Under the pieces are notes generated by a model that saw only the letters and a list, made by a program, of their open reading frames with translations, was not told where the DNA came from and ran no database searches. Source: an uncultured Clostridia bacterium (GTDB lineage Bacteria; Bacillota; Clostridia; Christensenellales; Aristaeellaceae). Taken from it: a DNA stretch of 64,000 nucleotides. The stretch is taken from the NCBI GenBank assembly GCA_934631025.1, contig CAKTXR010000004.1:46671-110670 (forward strand), given 5' to 3'. The translations under genes and the position numbers were made by a program. Positions 50,914-60,406 of the stretch are shown here, piece by piece (positions within the stretch are counted from its first letter, which is position 1; each line of letters begins with the position of its first letter).

Positions 50914-51867
50914 ATGAAAAGGACGATCAATACAATCGCGCTGCTGATAGCGCTTCTGATGCTGGCCATGGTGTTTTCTCAGGCGGCGCTGGCCGAAGGT
51001 TCCTATGTCAGGACGGCGGGCAACGTCAATGTGCGCTCGGGCGCGGGCACGGAATACCGCGTGCTGGGCACGGCCGCCAAGAACAGCGAGCTGACCTACC
51101 TCGACGAGGCCAAGACCGATAAAAGCGGCGTGCTGTGGTACAGAGTGCGCCTGAACGCCCGCACGGTGGGCTGGGTCTGCTCGAAGTACTGCGCGATGTA
51201 CGCCTGCGATACCACGGTTGAGGTAACCGGCGGCGAGGTGCATCTGCGCCGCACGCCCAGCCTGAACGGCACGGTTCTCGCTACGAAGAAGAAGGGCGAC
51301 AAGCTGACCTATCTCAACGAGACGAGCACGGACAACCGCGGCGTGACCTGGTACTATGTGAGCGCGAACGGCAAGACGGGCTGGATCTCTTCCAAGTACG
51401 CCAAGCTGACCACCGGCGGCTCCGATGAATACAAGGTGGCCGAAATCACCGGCAATCAGGTTTATCTGCGCGGCTCGGCCAGCCTGAACGGCCGTATCCT
51501 CGATACGCTGTATAAGGGCGCTACGCCTCTCTATCTGAACGAGTCCAAACAGGACAGCCGCGGCGTGACCTGGTACTATGTGCGCGCGAACGGCGGCGCG
51601 GGCTGGGTGTCCTCGAAGTACGCCAAGCTGCGCAGCGCGTCTGCGAATACCGCGACGGATAGCCGTCAGGTTACGATCACCGGCCGTCAGGTCTATGTGC
51701 GCCGCGAGCCGAGCCTGTCGGGCAAGACGATGGACGTTCTCTACAAGGGCGAGACGGCTATTTATCTTGAGCAGAGCAGCGTGGACAGCCGCGGCGTGAC
51801 GTGGTATAACGTCCGCACGGACAGCGGCGCGGGCTGGGTGTCCTCGAAATACGCGACGGTCAAGTAA
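50914..51867 (+). CDS. Secreted protein with four SH3b repeats
   Basis: The product (317 residues) has a signal peptide cleaved after QAALA and four tandem SH3-type domains of about 70 residues; each has the VxLRxxPSLNG...KGxxxxYLNEx...GVTWYYVxxNGxxGWxSSKYA pattern in shortened form. SH3b repeats bind wall peptides. GGGGAGG directly abuts an ATG at 50908, so the next ATG (50914) with 6-base spacing is the start. No enzymatic domain is attached, so it may be a wall-binding scaffold or envelope-binding factor. It follows a terminator and is followed by one. Confidence 0.88.
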   Translation: MKRTINTIALLIALLMLAMVFSQAALAEGSYVRTAGNVNVRSGAGTEYRVLGTAAKNSELTYLDEAKTDKSGVLWYRVRLNARTVGWVCSKYCAMYACDTTVEVTGGEVHLRRTPSLNGTVLATKKKGDKLTYLNETSTDNRGVTWYYVSANGKTGWISSKYAKLTTGGSDEYKVAEITGNQVYLRGSASLNGRILDTLYKGATPLYLNESKQDSRGVTWYYVRANGGAGWVSSKYAKLRSASANTATDSRQVTITGRQVYVRREPSLSGKTMDVLYKGETAIYLEQSSVDSRGVTWYNVRTDSGAGWVSSKYATVK

Positions 51868-51885
51868 CGCAAAAATGATCTTTAT

Positions 51886-51915
51886 GGGGGCTGCGCAGGG
51901 GCGCGGCTCCCTTTT
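51886..51915 (+). terminator. Intrinsic terminator
   Basis: GGGGGCTGCGC (51886-51896) pairs with GCGCGGCTCCC (51901-51911) with two G-U pairs, followed by TTTT. Confidence 0.85.
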
Positions 51916-51929
51916 GTATGCCCTTTGCG

Positions 51930-51957
51930 TTTGAAAGGGAGTGCTTCGCGGTATAAT
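51930..51957 (+). promoter_or_regulatory. Putative promoter of rubrerythrin
   Basis: A perfect TATAAT (51952-51957) lies 51 bases before the ATG; the -35 is TTTGAA (51930-51935) with a 16-base spacer, a weaker match. Confidence 0.6.
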
Positions 51958-52007
51958 AAAACCATGAGGACGGCTGAGTCCGTCAAAAAAAGCGGGAGGA
52001 AGAGAAC

Positions 52008-52550
52008 ATGGGCACCAGCAAATATGCCGGCACGCAGACCGAGATGAATCTGAGGGCGGCCTTTTCGGGCGAATCTGAAGCGCGGAACAAGTATACCTTC
52101 TTCGCCAGCGTGGCGAAAAAACAGGGCTTCGAGCAGATCGCCGATCTGTTCATGAAAACCGCCGACAACGAGAAGGAGCACGCCAAGCTCTGGTTTAAGG
52201 AACTGAACGGACTGGGCGATACCGCCGCGAACCTGCTGAACGCCGCCGAGGGCGAAAACTACGAGTGGACGGATATGTACGACGGCTTTGCCAGAACCGC
52301 CGAAGAGGAGGGCTTCCCCGAACTGGCCGCGCGCTTCCGGCTGGTGGCGGAGATCGAGCGGCATCACGAAGAGCGCTATCGCGCGCTGCTGAAGAACGTC
52401 GAGACGGCCGAGGTGTTCGCAAAGAGCGAGGTCAAGGTCTGGGAGTGCCGCAACTGCGGTCATATCGTCGTGGGGCTGGCCGCGCCCGAGGTGTGTCCGA
52501 CCTGCAATCATCCGCAGAGCTATTTCGAGCTGCGCGCGGAGAACTACTGA
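52008..52550 (+). CDS. rbr: Rubrerythrin
   Basis: The 180-residue product is a normal-length rubrerythrin: ferritin-like diiron domain with SGESEARNKYTFFA, DNEKEHAKLW and IERHHEERYR metal ligands, and a C-terminal rubredoxin domain with CRNCG and CPTCNHP Cys pairs. It reduces hydrogen peroxide using electrons from rubredoxin and is typical of strict anaerobes. GGGAGGAAGAG precedes the ATG. Single-gene unit with its own promoter and terminator. Confidence 0.96.
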   Translation: MGTSKYAGTQTEMNLRAAFSGESEARNKYTFFASVAKKQGFEQIADLFMKTADNEKEHAKLWFKELNGLGDTAANLLNAAEGENYEWTDMYDGFARTAEEEGFPELAARFRLVAEIERHHEERYRALLKNVETAEVFAKSEVKVWECRNCGHIVVGLAAPEVCPTCNHPQSYFELRAENY

Positions 52551-52578
52551 CGCGGAACGAAATCCAATGAATCCGAGG

Positions 52579-52605
52579 GACGCGGTGAAAACGCCGCGTC
52601 TTTTT
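52579..52605 (+). terminator. Intrinsic terminator
   Basis: GACGCGG (52579-52585) pairs with CCGCGTC (52594-52600), followed by a T5 run. Confidence 0.88.
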
Positions 52606-52622
52606 CTTTTGCGCGCCGGCTC

Positions 52623-52652
52623 TTGCCACGGAGACGATGAGTGTGTTATAAT
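52623..52652 (+). promoter_or_regulatory. Promoter of the GH127-type gene
   Basis: TTGCCA (52623-52628) and TATAAT (52647-52652) are 18 bases apart, about 110 bases before the start codon. Confidence 0.75.
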
Positions 52653-52763
52653 CACTTTGCAAGGCCAATGATGAGCGTGGGCGCGTTTCGGATGTTCCGC
52701 AGGCGGCGGCCTGCCCCTTTCCCTTTTTGAGACGCGCTCTTAAAGAACGGGAGGATGAGAACT

Positions 52764-54710
52764 ATGAAAACCTACGGCGCGATGCGCGCGGTTCGCCTGT
52801 CTCAGGTGCGGCCGGAGGGCTGGCTGAAAACCATGCTGGAGAAGGCGCGGGACGGCATCCCCGGGCATCTGGACGAGATCGGCTATCCCTTCAATCTGCC
52901 CTGCTGGACGCTCAAGAGCATGGCGGACGGCGGCTTTGAACAGTGGTGGCCCTATGAGCAGACCGGCTACTGGATGGACGCGATGACGCGCACGGCGCTG
53001 CTGCTGCGCGACGACGATATGCTTTCGCGCTTCAAGACGATCATCGATACGTCGATCGAACGGGCGCAGGACGGCTTTATCGGCCCGAACGAGCTGCACA
53101 AGGCGGATCCGCGCAGCCAGTGGCCGCACGCCGTGTATTTCCGCGCGATTTACGCGATGTGGAGCATGACCGGCGATGAAAAGTATCTCAGCGCGCTTGA
53201 AAGGCACTATATGCTGCCCGACAATCGCTATGATCAGGATCGCGGCGCAGTGAACATCGAGACGATGCTCCGCACGGCGCTCGCGGCGGGCAATGAGGCG
53301 CTTCGCCAAAAGGCGCTGGACAATTACGCGCGGCTTCAGGCGGACGTGGCCGACACGGCGGATTTCGGCTATCGCAAAATGCTTTCGGACGCGCCGACCG
53401 GCATACACGGCGTGTCGCTCAACGAAATCGGCAAGCTGCCCGCCATCATCTACGCCTTTACGGGCGACGAGGAGCAGCTGCGCGCGGCGGAGCACCTCTA
53501 TGCGAAGATCCTGCGCGACCATATGCTGCCCGACGGCGTGCATTCCAGCAGCGAAAAGACCTGCGGCAACGGTTCGCTCAACTGCCATGAGTCCTGCGAC
53601 ATTTCGGACTTTACATGGAGCGTCGGCTATCTGCTCGCGGCCACGGGCGACGGAAAGTATGCCGATCTGATCGAGCGGGCGATATTCAACGCCGCGCCCG
53701 GCGCGATTGCGCCCGATTTCAAGGCGATCCAGTATTTCTCCGGCGTGAATCAGGTGCGCGCCGCCCGCAACAGCTGCCATGTGGACGCATTCCAGAACAC
53801 GCCGCGCATGGCCTATCAGCCGCATCATTATCCCGAGTGCTGCGTGGGCAACATCGGCCGCGCGTTCCCCAACTATGCGGCGCGTATGTACTGGGAGGAC
53901 GGCGAGGGCGTCATCTGCGCGCTCTACGGCGACAGCGAATACACCGGCCGCGGCCTGACGCTGCGCCAGAGCGGCGGCTACCCCTTCGGCGAGACGATTT
54001 TCTTCAGCGTGTCCTGCGCCGCGCCGGTCGAGACGACGATTCGCTTCCGCATCCCCGGCTGGTGCAGCGGCGCGTCGCTGGCGTTCAACGGGCGGGACGT
54101 GCCGCTGAACGTCCAAAAGGGCTTCGCCGCGCTGCACGCTGTGTTCCATGACGGCGATGGCATTGCGCTGCGCCTGCCCATGGCGTTCAAAGCGCATACG
54201 AGCGCGGAGGGCGGCGTGTATTTCGACTACGGGCCGCTGCTGCTGGCGCTGCGCATTCGGGAAAAGTGGACGATCGACCGGCAGGAGCCGCGCCAGACGG
54301 CGGCCTTCCCCGCGTGGAACGTGGATCCGGAAAGCGAATGGCGCTATGCCGTGACGGGCGACGAGCAGCCCGAAATCGTGCGCCGCGCGCCGGCCTGCCT
54401 GCCGTGGTGGGGAAGCTGCCCGCTGGAGATTTCGATCCCCGCGCGCCGGCTGACGAACTGGGAGACCGTTAAGAAGATTTCGCTCTCGAAGCACGCGGAC
54501 GAGGGCATCGACGCGCGTCAGATCGCTCTGGGCGCGACGGAAATCACCGACGATCTGGAGCAGACCCCGCCCCTGCCGGATAAGGCGGCGATTGCGGCGG
54601 GTCTGGGCGCAGAGGAGCGCATCGTGCTCGTACCCTACGGCTGCACGCATTTGCGCATTTCCGTGTTCCCGAAGTATGAGGAGAGCAGTGTTCCATCCAA
54701 TCGGAAATGA
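52764..54710 (+). CDS. GH127-type glycoside hydrolase (beta-L-arabinofuranosidase family)
   Basis: The product (648 residues) has an (alpha/alpha)6 barrel with WWPYEQTGYWMDAM, then the metal/cysteine motifs CHESCDISD (about residues 273-281) and HYPECCVGNIGR (about 355-366), which supply the catalytic Glu and Cys cluster of GH127 enzymes. A C-terminal beta-domain with RIPGWC follows. No signal peptide is seen, so it acts inside the cell. GGGAGG directly abuts an ATG at 52755; the next ATG (52764) is 9 bases on and is taken as the start. The exact sugar is inferred from the family. Confidence 0.88.
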   Translation: MKTYGAMRAVRLSQVRPEGWLKTMLEKARDGIPGHLDEIGYPFNLPCWTLKSMADGGFEQWWPYEQTGYWMDAMTRTALLLRDDDMLSRFKTIIDTSIERAQDGFIGPNELHKADPRSQWPHAVYFRAIYAMWSMTGDEKYLSALERHYMLPDNRYDQDRGAVNIETMLRTALAAGNEALRQKALDNYARLQADVADTADFGYRKMLSDAPTGIHGVSLNEIGKLPAIIYAFTGDEEQLRAAEHLYAKILRDHMLPDGVHSSSEKTCGNGSLNCHESCDISDFTWSVGYLLAATGDGKYADLIERAIFNAAPGAIAPDFKAIQYFSGVNQVRAARNSCHVDAFQNTPRMAYQPHHYPECCVGNIGRAFPNYAARMYWEDGEGVICALYGDSEYTGRGLTLRQSGGYPFGETIFFSVSCAAPVETTIRFRIPGWCSGASLAFNGRDVPLNVQKGFAALHAVFHDGDGIALRLPMAFKAHTSAEGGVYFDYGPLLLALRIREKWTIDRQEPRQTAAFPAWNVDPESEWRYAVTGDEQPEIVRRAPACLPWWGSCPLEISIPARRLTNWETVKKISLSKHADEGIDARQIALGATEITDDLEQTPPLPDKAAIAAGLGAEERIVLVPYGCTHLRISVFPKYEESSVPSNRK

Positions 54711-54742
54711 TGTAAACGGAACGGATTTTTATTGATAAAAGG

Positions 54743-54784
54743 CGGCGCGCAGTCGGAATGAGTTCTGACTGAGCGTCGTTTTTT
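54743..54784. terminator. Bidirectional intrinsic terminator
   Basis: CAGTCGGAA (54750-54758) pairs with TTCTGACTG (54763-54771) with one G-U, extended by CGGCG/CGTCG outside. T6 follows on the plus strand and TTTT on the minus strand. It overlaps the last codons of the MATE gene. Confidence 0.8.
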
Positions 54785-56114
54785 ATGCGTTTTTCAGGGC
54801 GCGGCGGCGGAGACAAGCGGCGACGCAGGCGGCGATGCTCCAGCCGACCGGCCAGGCGAACCACACGGCGGTGGGCGCGGCGAACACCGCGGAGAGCAGG
54901 GCGGCCGCGCCGGCGCGCAGCGACAGATCCAGCGCGATGCTGAACACGACCAGCTTCATCCGGCTGCACCCGCACAGGAACGCGTCGCAGGTCATCTTGA
55001 AGGCGGGGATCATGTAAAACAATGCGGTGACGCGCAGATAGTTTACGCCCGCGTGCAGCGCCGCTTCCGAAGCGCCGCCGCCAAGGAACAGGCCGACAAG
55101 GCGGTCGGGGAACAGCTCATAGAGCAGCCCGAACCCCAGCGCGACGGCCCACACCAGCTGCACGGCGGCGCGAAAGCCCGCGCGTGTGCGCTCCGGCCTG
55201 GCCGCGCCCAGATTCTGCGCGGTGAAGTTGGTCACGCCGCTGCCGATCGTCGAAAAGCACGACGTGACGAGATTGGTCATTTTGACGGACGCGGAATAGC
55301 CGGCGGCGACCGCCGCGCCGTAGCCGTTGACCACGCCCTGTATGGCGATGTTCGCGGCGGCAACAACGCCCTGCTGGAGCGCGCCCGGCACGGCAATGGC
55401 CAGAAAATCCTTCAGCGAAGCGCGCGTGACGAGCGGATGTGCGCTCGCGTCCGGCAGCTTTTTCAGGCGGCGCATGGCCAGTATAAAGGCCGGTACGCAG
55501 GCCGCGCCCTGACAGATCAGCGTCGCCCAGCCCACGCCGGCCACGCCCCAGCCCAGACGCGCGACGAAGAATATGTCCAGCGCGATGTTGGCGCAGGACG
55601 ACGCGGCCAGAAAGCGCAGCGGCGTTCGGGAATCCCCCAGCGCCGAGAATATGCCGTTCGAGATGTTATAAAAGAAGAGAAACGGCGCGCCCAGCGTATA
55701 GATGCGCAGATAGGCGCGGGAATCGTCGAAGAGTATGGCCGGCGTGCGGATCAGGCGCAGCAGCGGCGCGGTCAGCGTCAGGCCGAAGAGCATGAGCAGC
55801 GCGCACAGGCAGGCCGCGGCGATCAGCGCGGTCGAGACGGCGGTTCTGAGCCGGTCATAGCGCTTTGCGCCGAAATGACGCGCCGCGGCGACCGAGCAGC
55901 CGGTGTTGCAGCCGAACGCGACGGCCAGAAAGATCAGAGTGATCTCATAGCCGTTGCCCACGGCGGCCAGCGCGTCCTCGCCGATAAAGCGCCCTGCGAC
56001 AAAGCTGTCGGCCAGATTGTAGAGCTGCTGAAAGAAATCGCTGCCGAACAGCGGCAGACAGTAGCTTCGTATGATCCTGCCCGGCTCTCCGATGGTCAGG
56101 TCTCGATTCGCCAT
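54783..56114 (-). CDS. MATE family efflux transporter
   Basis: The 443-residue product has 12 transmembrane helices and the family landmarks PLFGSDFFQQLYNLADSFVAGRF, LAAVGNGYEI, and NFTAQNLGAARPERTRAGFR. It would export drugs or metabolites using a sodium or proton gradient. GGGAGGG is about 8 bases before the ATG. It is the last gene of an apparent minus-strand unit (response regulator, kinase, AraC, MATE), 101 bases after the AraC gene. Its substrate is unknown. Confidence 0.92.
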   Translation of the reverse strand: MANRDLTIGEPGRIIRSYCLPLFGSDFFQQLYNLADSFVAGRFIGEDALAAVGNGYEITLIFLAVAFGCNTGCSVAAARHFGAKRYDRLRTAVSTALIAAACLCALLMLFGLTLTAPLLRLIRTPAILFDDSRAYLRIYTLGAPFLFFYNISNGIFSALGDSRTPLRFLAASSCANIALDIFFVARLGWGVAGVGWATLICQGAACVPAFILAMRRLKKLPDASAHPLVTRASLKDFLAIAVPGALQQGVVAAANIAIQGVVNGYGAAVAAGYSASVKMTNLVTSCFSTIGSGVTNFTAQNLGAARPERTRAGFRAAVQLVWAVALGFGLLYELFPDRLVGLFLGGGASEAALHAGVNYLRVTALFYMIPAFKMTCDAFLCGCSRMKLVVFSIALDLSLRAGAAALLSAVFAAPTAVWFAWPVGWSIAACVAACLRRRALKNA

Positions 56115-56215
56115 GCCGTATCCCTCCCGTACAGGACGCGCGCAGAAGAAAACAGGCGCGTCTCATGCGTTCATCATACAGCATGGAATAGGGATGCGCT
56201 ATAGCGATGCCGCCG

Positions 56216-57103
56216 TCATTTCGTCCGATCCCGCCATTTTTGACGGTATGCGGTGGGCGTTATGCCGAACTGCGCGCGAAACACGCGGCCGAAGAAGCTG
56301 CTGCCGCCAAAGCCGCAGGCCAGACTGACGGCGGTCATGTCGCAGTCGCTCTCGGCCAGCAGTCGGCAGGCTGTCTCCAGTCGGCAGGCGCGCAGATACT
56401 CGAGCGGCGTCATGCGCAGGCCGGTCTGGAAGGCGCGATAGCATTCCCGCTCGCTGACGTAGCCCGCCGCGGCGATGTCGGCGATGCGCAGCGGACGCTC
56501 GTGGTGCGCGCGGATGAAGGCCATCATGCGCTTGAGCCGGTCGGCCTGAAAGACCGTGCGCGGCGAGGCGGGCGGCAAGAGCGCGATGAGATCGAGCCAG
56601 ACGCTCTCCAGCGCCGCGCGCAGCCGCATTTCATAGCCGAATTCATCGCCGGCCAGCGAAAAGGAAGCGCGCAGCTTCTCGAGAATGGGCGCGTGGGCGG
56701 GATTGCCGGGGAAGAGGGGCAGCAGCTCCAGGTCCTCGCGATGGGTGAGCGGGGCGATATAGCGGCGCTCGATAACGCCGCCGGGCGCGCCCGCGAGAAA
56801 GGACGCGTCGAAGAGATGCAGCTGCTGCACGGTGTTTTCTTCAAGCGGATGGGACGCGTGCAGCACGCCGCCGCGCACCAGCCCGCCCGCGCCGGCGGGG
56901 AGACGGACGCTGCCGCCGGGCACGTCGTACGCCATCGCGCCGCTTTCGACATAAAACAGCTCGAGCGCGGGATGCCAGTGCCAGGGCACGACGTAGCGGT
57001 TCAAAAAGGCGCGCGAATGCAGATAGGGAAATTCGGCCGAAAAGCCGGGCAGGCGCTCCTCGCCGCTGCTTTCATCGAGCGTCAGGGCGAAAATATCCTT
57101 CAT
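56216..57103 (-). CDS. AraC-family regulator with cupin domain
   Basis: The 295-residue product has an N-terminal cupin-like sensor with VVPWHWHPALELFYVESG (about residues 38-55) and a C-terminal double helix-turn-helix (about 190-290) ending FGGSSFFGRVFRAQFGITPTAYR. GGAGAACG precedes the ATG. It follows the kinase gene by 28 bases, so it is probably co-transcribed with the two-component pair. Confidence 0.9.
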   Translation of the reverse strand: MKDIFALTLDESSGEERLPGFSAEFPYLHSRAFLNRYVVPWHWHPALELFYVESGAMAYDVPGGSVRLPAGAGGLVRGGVLHASHPLEENTVQQLHLFDASFLAGAPGGVIERRYIAPLTHREDLELLPLFPGNPAHAPILEKLRASFSLAGDEFGYEMRLRAALESVWLDLIALLPPASPRTVFQADRLKRMMAFIRAHHERPLRIADIAAAGYVSERECYRAFQTGLRMTPLEYLRACRLETACRLLAESDCDMTAVSLACGFGGSSFFGRVFRAQFGITPTAYRQKWRDRTK

Positions 57104-57131
57104 GACGGCGTTCTCCTTCGTAAAAGTGGGT

Positions 57132-58862
57132 TCAGCGGCCCGTTCGGCCCAGGCCGTCGGCCATCATTTCGGCGCAAAGCGGATAGCGGATCTCCACGCA
57201 GGAGCCTTTTTCGGCGGGCAGGAAGAACACGCCGTAATCGCAGCCGAAGAGCAGCTGTATGCGGGAGTGGACGTTGAACAGGCCGATGTGACCCTCGTAG
57301 TCGTCCATGCGGCCGGCGCGCAGCGTGGCGTTCAGGCGCTGGAGTACCGCCGGATCAACCCCGCGGCCGTTGTCCGCAATGCGCATGACCAGATCGCGAT
57401 CGCGGGAGAACACGCTTATGTCGATGCGTTTATCCGTTATGCCGCTGCGCACAAAGGCGTGTTTGTAGCAGTTCTCCAGAATGGGCTGCATGGAGAATTT
57501 GAACACTCTGTAGGCGAGCAGGGATTCGTCCACCGACCAGCTCACTCGAATGCCCGGAAAGCGGATGTCCATCAGGCCGAGATAGTCGCGCGTGATGCGG
57601 ATTTCCGAGGAGAGCGGAATGATGAAGGCCATCTCCATGCTCTGGGAGATCATCTCGTTGAGCAGCACGATGCTGGTTTCAATTTCGTTGCCGCTGCCGA
57701 TTTCCTCGATCGACATGACCTTGATGCTCTCCAGCGCGTTGAAGAGGAAGTGCGTGCGGATCTGATACTGCTGCACGGCGACCTGCTTTTCCTGGAGCTT
57801 GGTCAGGCGCTGCAATACGGAAGGAGAGTCCTGCTCGATCAGTTGGCCGTATTGCTGGATGCTGCTGGTGATGAAGCTCAGCTCGTCCTCATAGTTTTGC
57901 AGATCCTCGCTGCGATACAGGCTCAGCAGGCGCAGCCATTCGTTGATGGGGCGATAGAAGAGCCGGACGATGAAATAGACCGCGCAGCAGGCGATAGCCA
58001 GCAGGATGCAGATCATCAGGGCGAGCTGGCCGTAGACCTTTGAAAAATCGGCGCGGAAGAAGGAGCGCGGCGCGAGCGTCACGGCGCGCATCCCGTAATA
58101 GTCCGGCTCGCTGAAAAAGACGTAATACGCGCCGTAGACGCAGGGACGGCTCTCGTCGGATGCGGGCTGGTCGAGCAGCCCCGGCCAGAGTGCGTCGATC
58201 GACTGGAACTGCTCCGCGGGATGATTGGAGAGCAGGATCATGCCGTCGGCGGCCAGTATGTATTCGCGGCGCTGCGCTTCGTTTGACGAGAACACTTGCC
58301 GACCCAGCCGCACTGTGTCCACGACGATGTTCATGCCGTTGATGACCGACGAGGTATCGCGGCTGCGGAAGGAGAGATAGTAGGGCCACTCGGCGCTTTT
58401 CTCGCTGTAGAGATCGAGCAGAGAATAGGATGCGAGCGGCTGCGTGAAGTCCTCCTCCATGTCCTCGGGCGAAAGGCGCGAGACGCTGCCGCTTAACTGG
58501 CTCCAGGCATAGCCGTTCATATTGAGCCGGACATAGGCGATATAGTCGCTGCTGCCGCTGAAGAGCTTGCCGATCAGCTTGCGCGTCCACAGGCCGGTGG
58601 ACAGCCGGTCGGAGAGCGCCGCGTAGGGCACGGACACGTCCGAGAGCATATAGCAGTGCTTTTTGATCTGTTCAAACAGCGTCGAGGCGCGGCTCATCAG
58701 CATATCGGCATAGGCGCTTTCCGTCTGGCTGACGCGCTGGAGCACGGAGCGGCTCATGCTGCTGTAGAATATGCCGCCGCCCACGGCGCAGGCCAGCAGC
58801 AGCACGACCGCGACCAGCGCGATCGACCGGCGGAGGTGGCTGCGGGTGTGACGGACGTTCAT
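57132..58862 (-). CDS. YesM/LytS-type sensor histidine kinase
   Basis: The 576-residue product has a first helix at about residues 13-33, an extracellular sensor domain (about 34-280), a second helix (about 280-302), a linker, the phosphoacceptor region QIRTHFLFNALESIKVM and an ATPase domain with N-box PILENCYKHAF and G-box ADNGRGVD. It should autophosphorylate on the His and signal to the response regulator that overlaps it by 4 bases. YesM-type kinases usually sense sugars via a nearby transporter, here the divergent LplB/LplC-type system. Confidence 0.93.
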   Translation of the reverse strand: MNVRHTRSHLRRSIALVAVVLLLACAVGGGIFYSSMSRSVLQRVSQTESAYADMLMSRASTLFEQIKKHCYMLSDVSVPYAALSDRLSTGLWTRKLIGKLFSGSSDYIAYVRLNMNGYAWSQLSGSVSRLSPEDMEEDFTQPLASYSLLDLYSEKSAEWPYYLSFRSRDTSSVINGMNIVVDTVRLGRQVFSSNEAQRREYILAADGMILLSNHPAEQFQSIDALWPGLLDQPASDESRPCVYGAYYVFFSEPDYYGMRAVTLAPRSFFRADFSKVYGQLALMICILLAIACCAVYFIVRLFYRPINEWLRLLSLYRSEDLQNYEDELSFITSSIQQYGQLIEQDSPSVLQRLTKLQEKQVAVQQYQIRTHFLFNALESIKVMSIEEIGSGNEIETSIVLLNEMISQSMEMAFIIPLSSEIRITRDYLGLMDIRFPGIRVSWSVDESLLAYRVFKFSMQPILENCYKHAFVRSGITDKRIDISVFSRDRDLVMRIADNGRGVDPAVLQRLNATLRAGRMDDYEGHIGLFNVHSRIQLLFGCDYGVFFLPAEKGSCVEIRYPLCAEMMADGLGRTGR

Positions 58863-60223
58863 GACGGCTCCTCCCCCAGGCGCGCTTCACGGTACTGGCG
58901 GGGCGTTATGCCGTAGACCGCCTTGAACGTCGTGCGGAAATAGACCGTGCTGCCGCGCTGATAGCCCACGGCCTCCGCGATGGCGTTGATGGGCAGCGCC
59001 GTGTCCTTCAGAAGGGCGCAGGCGCGCTCCAGACGCAGCGACTGGCAGTATTCGGTAAAGTTCACGCCCTGTGCGCGCTTGAACTGGCGGCTGAGATAGG
59101 CGGAGGACACCCCCAGCGCGTCGGCCACCTGACTGAGCGACAGGAGCGGATCGGCATAGCGCTCGGCGATCAGACGGCGCGCCTTGACGGCCAGCGAGCC
59201 GCCGCCCTCGGAGGACGACTGAGCGCGCCGGCTTTCGAGGGCGTGAAGGCAGGCCACGCCGGTCTCGCCGTCGACCGTCAGTCCCTCCTGCTGCCGGAGA
59301 TGGCGCGCAAAGGCGGCGGTTTCATCGGCGGACAGGCTCTGAACGAACGCGCGCAGCCGCTCCTGCGCCGCATGGGGATTGCCTTCTGAAAGCATTTGCT
59401 CGCGCGCCGCCAGCTCGCGGGCAAAGCGCCGGAAGAGCAGAAACTGCGGCAGCGATTCAAACGGCGTGACGGCGATTTCTGCATTCAGGCCGCACGCGCG
59501 GCGCGGCGTGTTTTCCAATATGAGCAGATAGTGCGATTGATCGAAGGCTTCCGCGGCGAAGAGGAGGAAGCGATAGATCCCGCCGCAGCGCTCGGTCAGC
59601 ACGCAGAGGGCCTCGTCGGTATTGATTTCGCCCTGCGCTTCCAGCTCGCCGTCCAGCGTGCGGCGCGCGCTTTCGTCGAGTGCGTCCCAGCCGAACACCT
59701 CGAGTGATACCTGACGGCAGGGCGTGCGGTCGAGCGGCCGCGTCTCGCCCAGCAGGAAGAGCCTTTCGGGCAGATCGCGCTCGGCGCGGCACATCAGGCG
59801 CAGCATCTCGCGGACGTTGACCTCGCGGCCGGAGCGGCTGTCGGCCTCCTGCTGGATCGCGCCGATCAGGGCGCGCACGGTGTCGAGCAGCTTCTGCGTG
59901 GAGAAGGGCTTGGTCAGGAAGGCGTCCACATGGTTTTCCAGCGCGCCCATGGCGTAATCGAACCGCTGGAAGGCCGTAATCATGACGACGCGCGTGCGGC
60001 GGTGCGACCGGCGCAGGAACTCGAGAACCTGCAGGCCGCTCGCGCCGCTCATTTCGATGTCGGTGATCAGTATGTCCACATCGTGCGTTTGGAGATAGTC
60101 CATGAGCGCGCCGCCGGACTCGAACGACGCGGCGATTTCAACGCCCGTGAGGTTCTGCGTCAGCACGCCGCTGAGGCCCAGCCGAATCTTTTCCTCATCG
60201 TCGGCAATCGCGATGGAAATCAT
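58859..60223 (-). CDS. YesN-type response regulator with AraC domain
   Basis: The 454-residue product has an N-terminal receiver with phosphoacceptor Asp55 (LITDIEM) and Lys105 (LTKPF), a long middle region (about 130-340), and a C-terminal AraC double helix-turn-helix (about 345-450) ending QRGSTVYFRTTFKAVYGITPRQYR. It would activate the divergent sugar ABC operon when phosphorylated. The stop overlaps the kinase start (ATGA). This is the first gene of the minus-strand unit. Confidence 0.94.
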   Translation of the reverse strand: MISIAIADDEEKIRLGLSGVLTQNLTGVEIAASFESGGALMDYLQTHDVDILITDIEMSGASGLQVLEFLRRSHRRTRVVMITAFQRFDYAMGALENHVDAFLTKPFSTQKLLDTVRALIGAIQQEADSRSGREVNVREMLRLMCRAERDLPERLFLLGETRPLDRTPCRQVSLEVFGWDALDESARRTLDGELEAQGEINTDEALCVLTERCGGIYRFLLFAAEAFDQSHYLLILENTPRRACGLNAEIAVTPFESLPQFLLFRRFARELAAREQMLSEGNPHAAQERLRAFVQSLSADETAAFARHLRQQEGLTVDGETGVACLHALESRRAQSSSEGGGSLAVKARRLIAERYADPLLSLSQVADALGVSSAYLSRQFKRAQGVNFTEYCQSLRLERACALLKDTALPINAIAEAVGYQRGSTVYFRTTFKAVYGITPRQYREARLGEEPS

Positions 60224-60258
60224 GCGCGCGCCCCCTTAAAGCCTTTTTGTTGTCTCCA

Positions 60259-60287
60259 ATGTTATCAGAATTTGCGCGAAAATTCAA
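60259..60287 (-). promoter_or_regulatory. Putative promoter of the two-component unit
   Basis: On the minus strand TTGAAT (60282-60287) and TAACAT (60259-60264) are 17 bases apart, about 40 bases before the response regulator. Confidence 0.55.
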
Positions 60288-60340
60288 GGTCGCGAAAGCC
60301 TGAGCGCAAATATTCTTACAAAACGTCAAATTTTTTATCC

Positions 60341-60369
60341 TTTGCAGACGGCGGCGCGGGGCTTACAAT
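60341..60369 (+). promoter_or_regulatory. Putative promoter of the LplB/LplC-type operon
   Basis: TTTGCA (60341-60346) and TACAAT (60364-60369) are 17 bases apart, about 38 bases before the start. The -35 is weak, as expected for an activator-dependent promoter. Confidence 0.55.
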
Positions 60370-60406
60370 AGAGCCGTAAAACGACGAAAAGGGAGTTGAG
60401 GCGCTC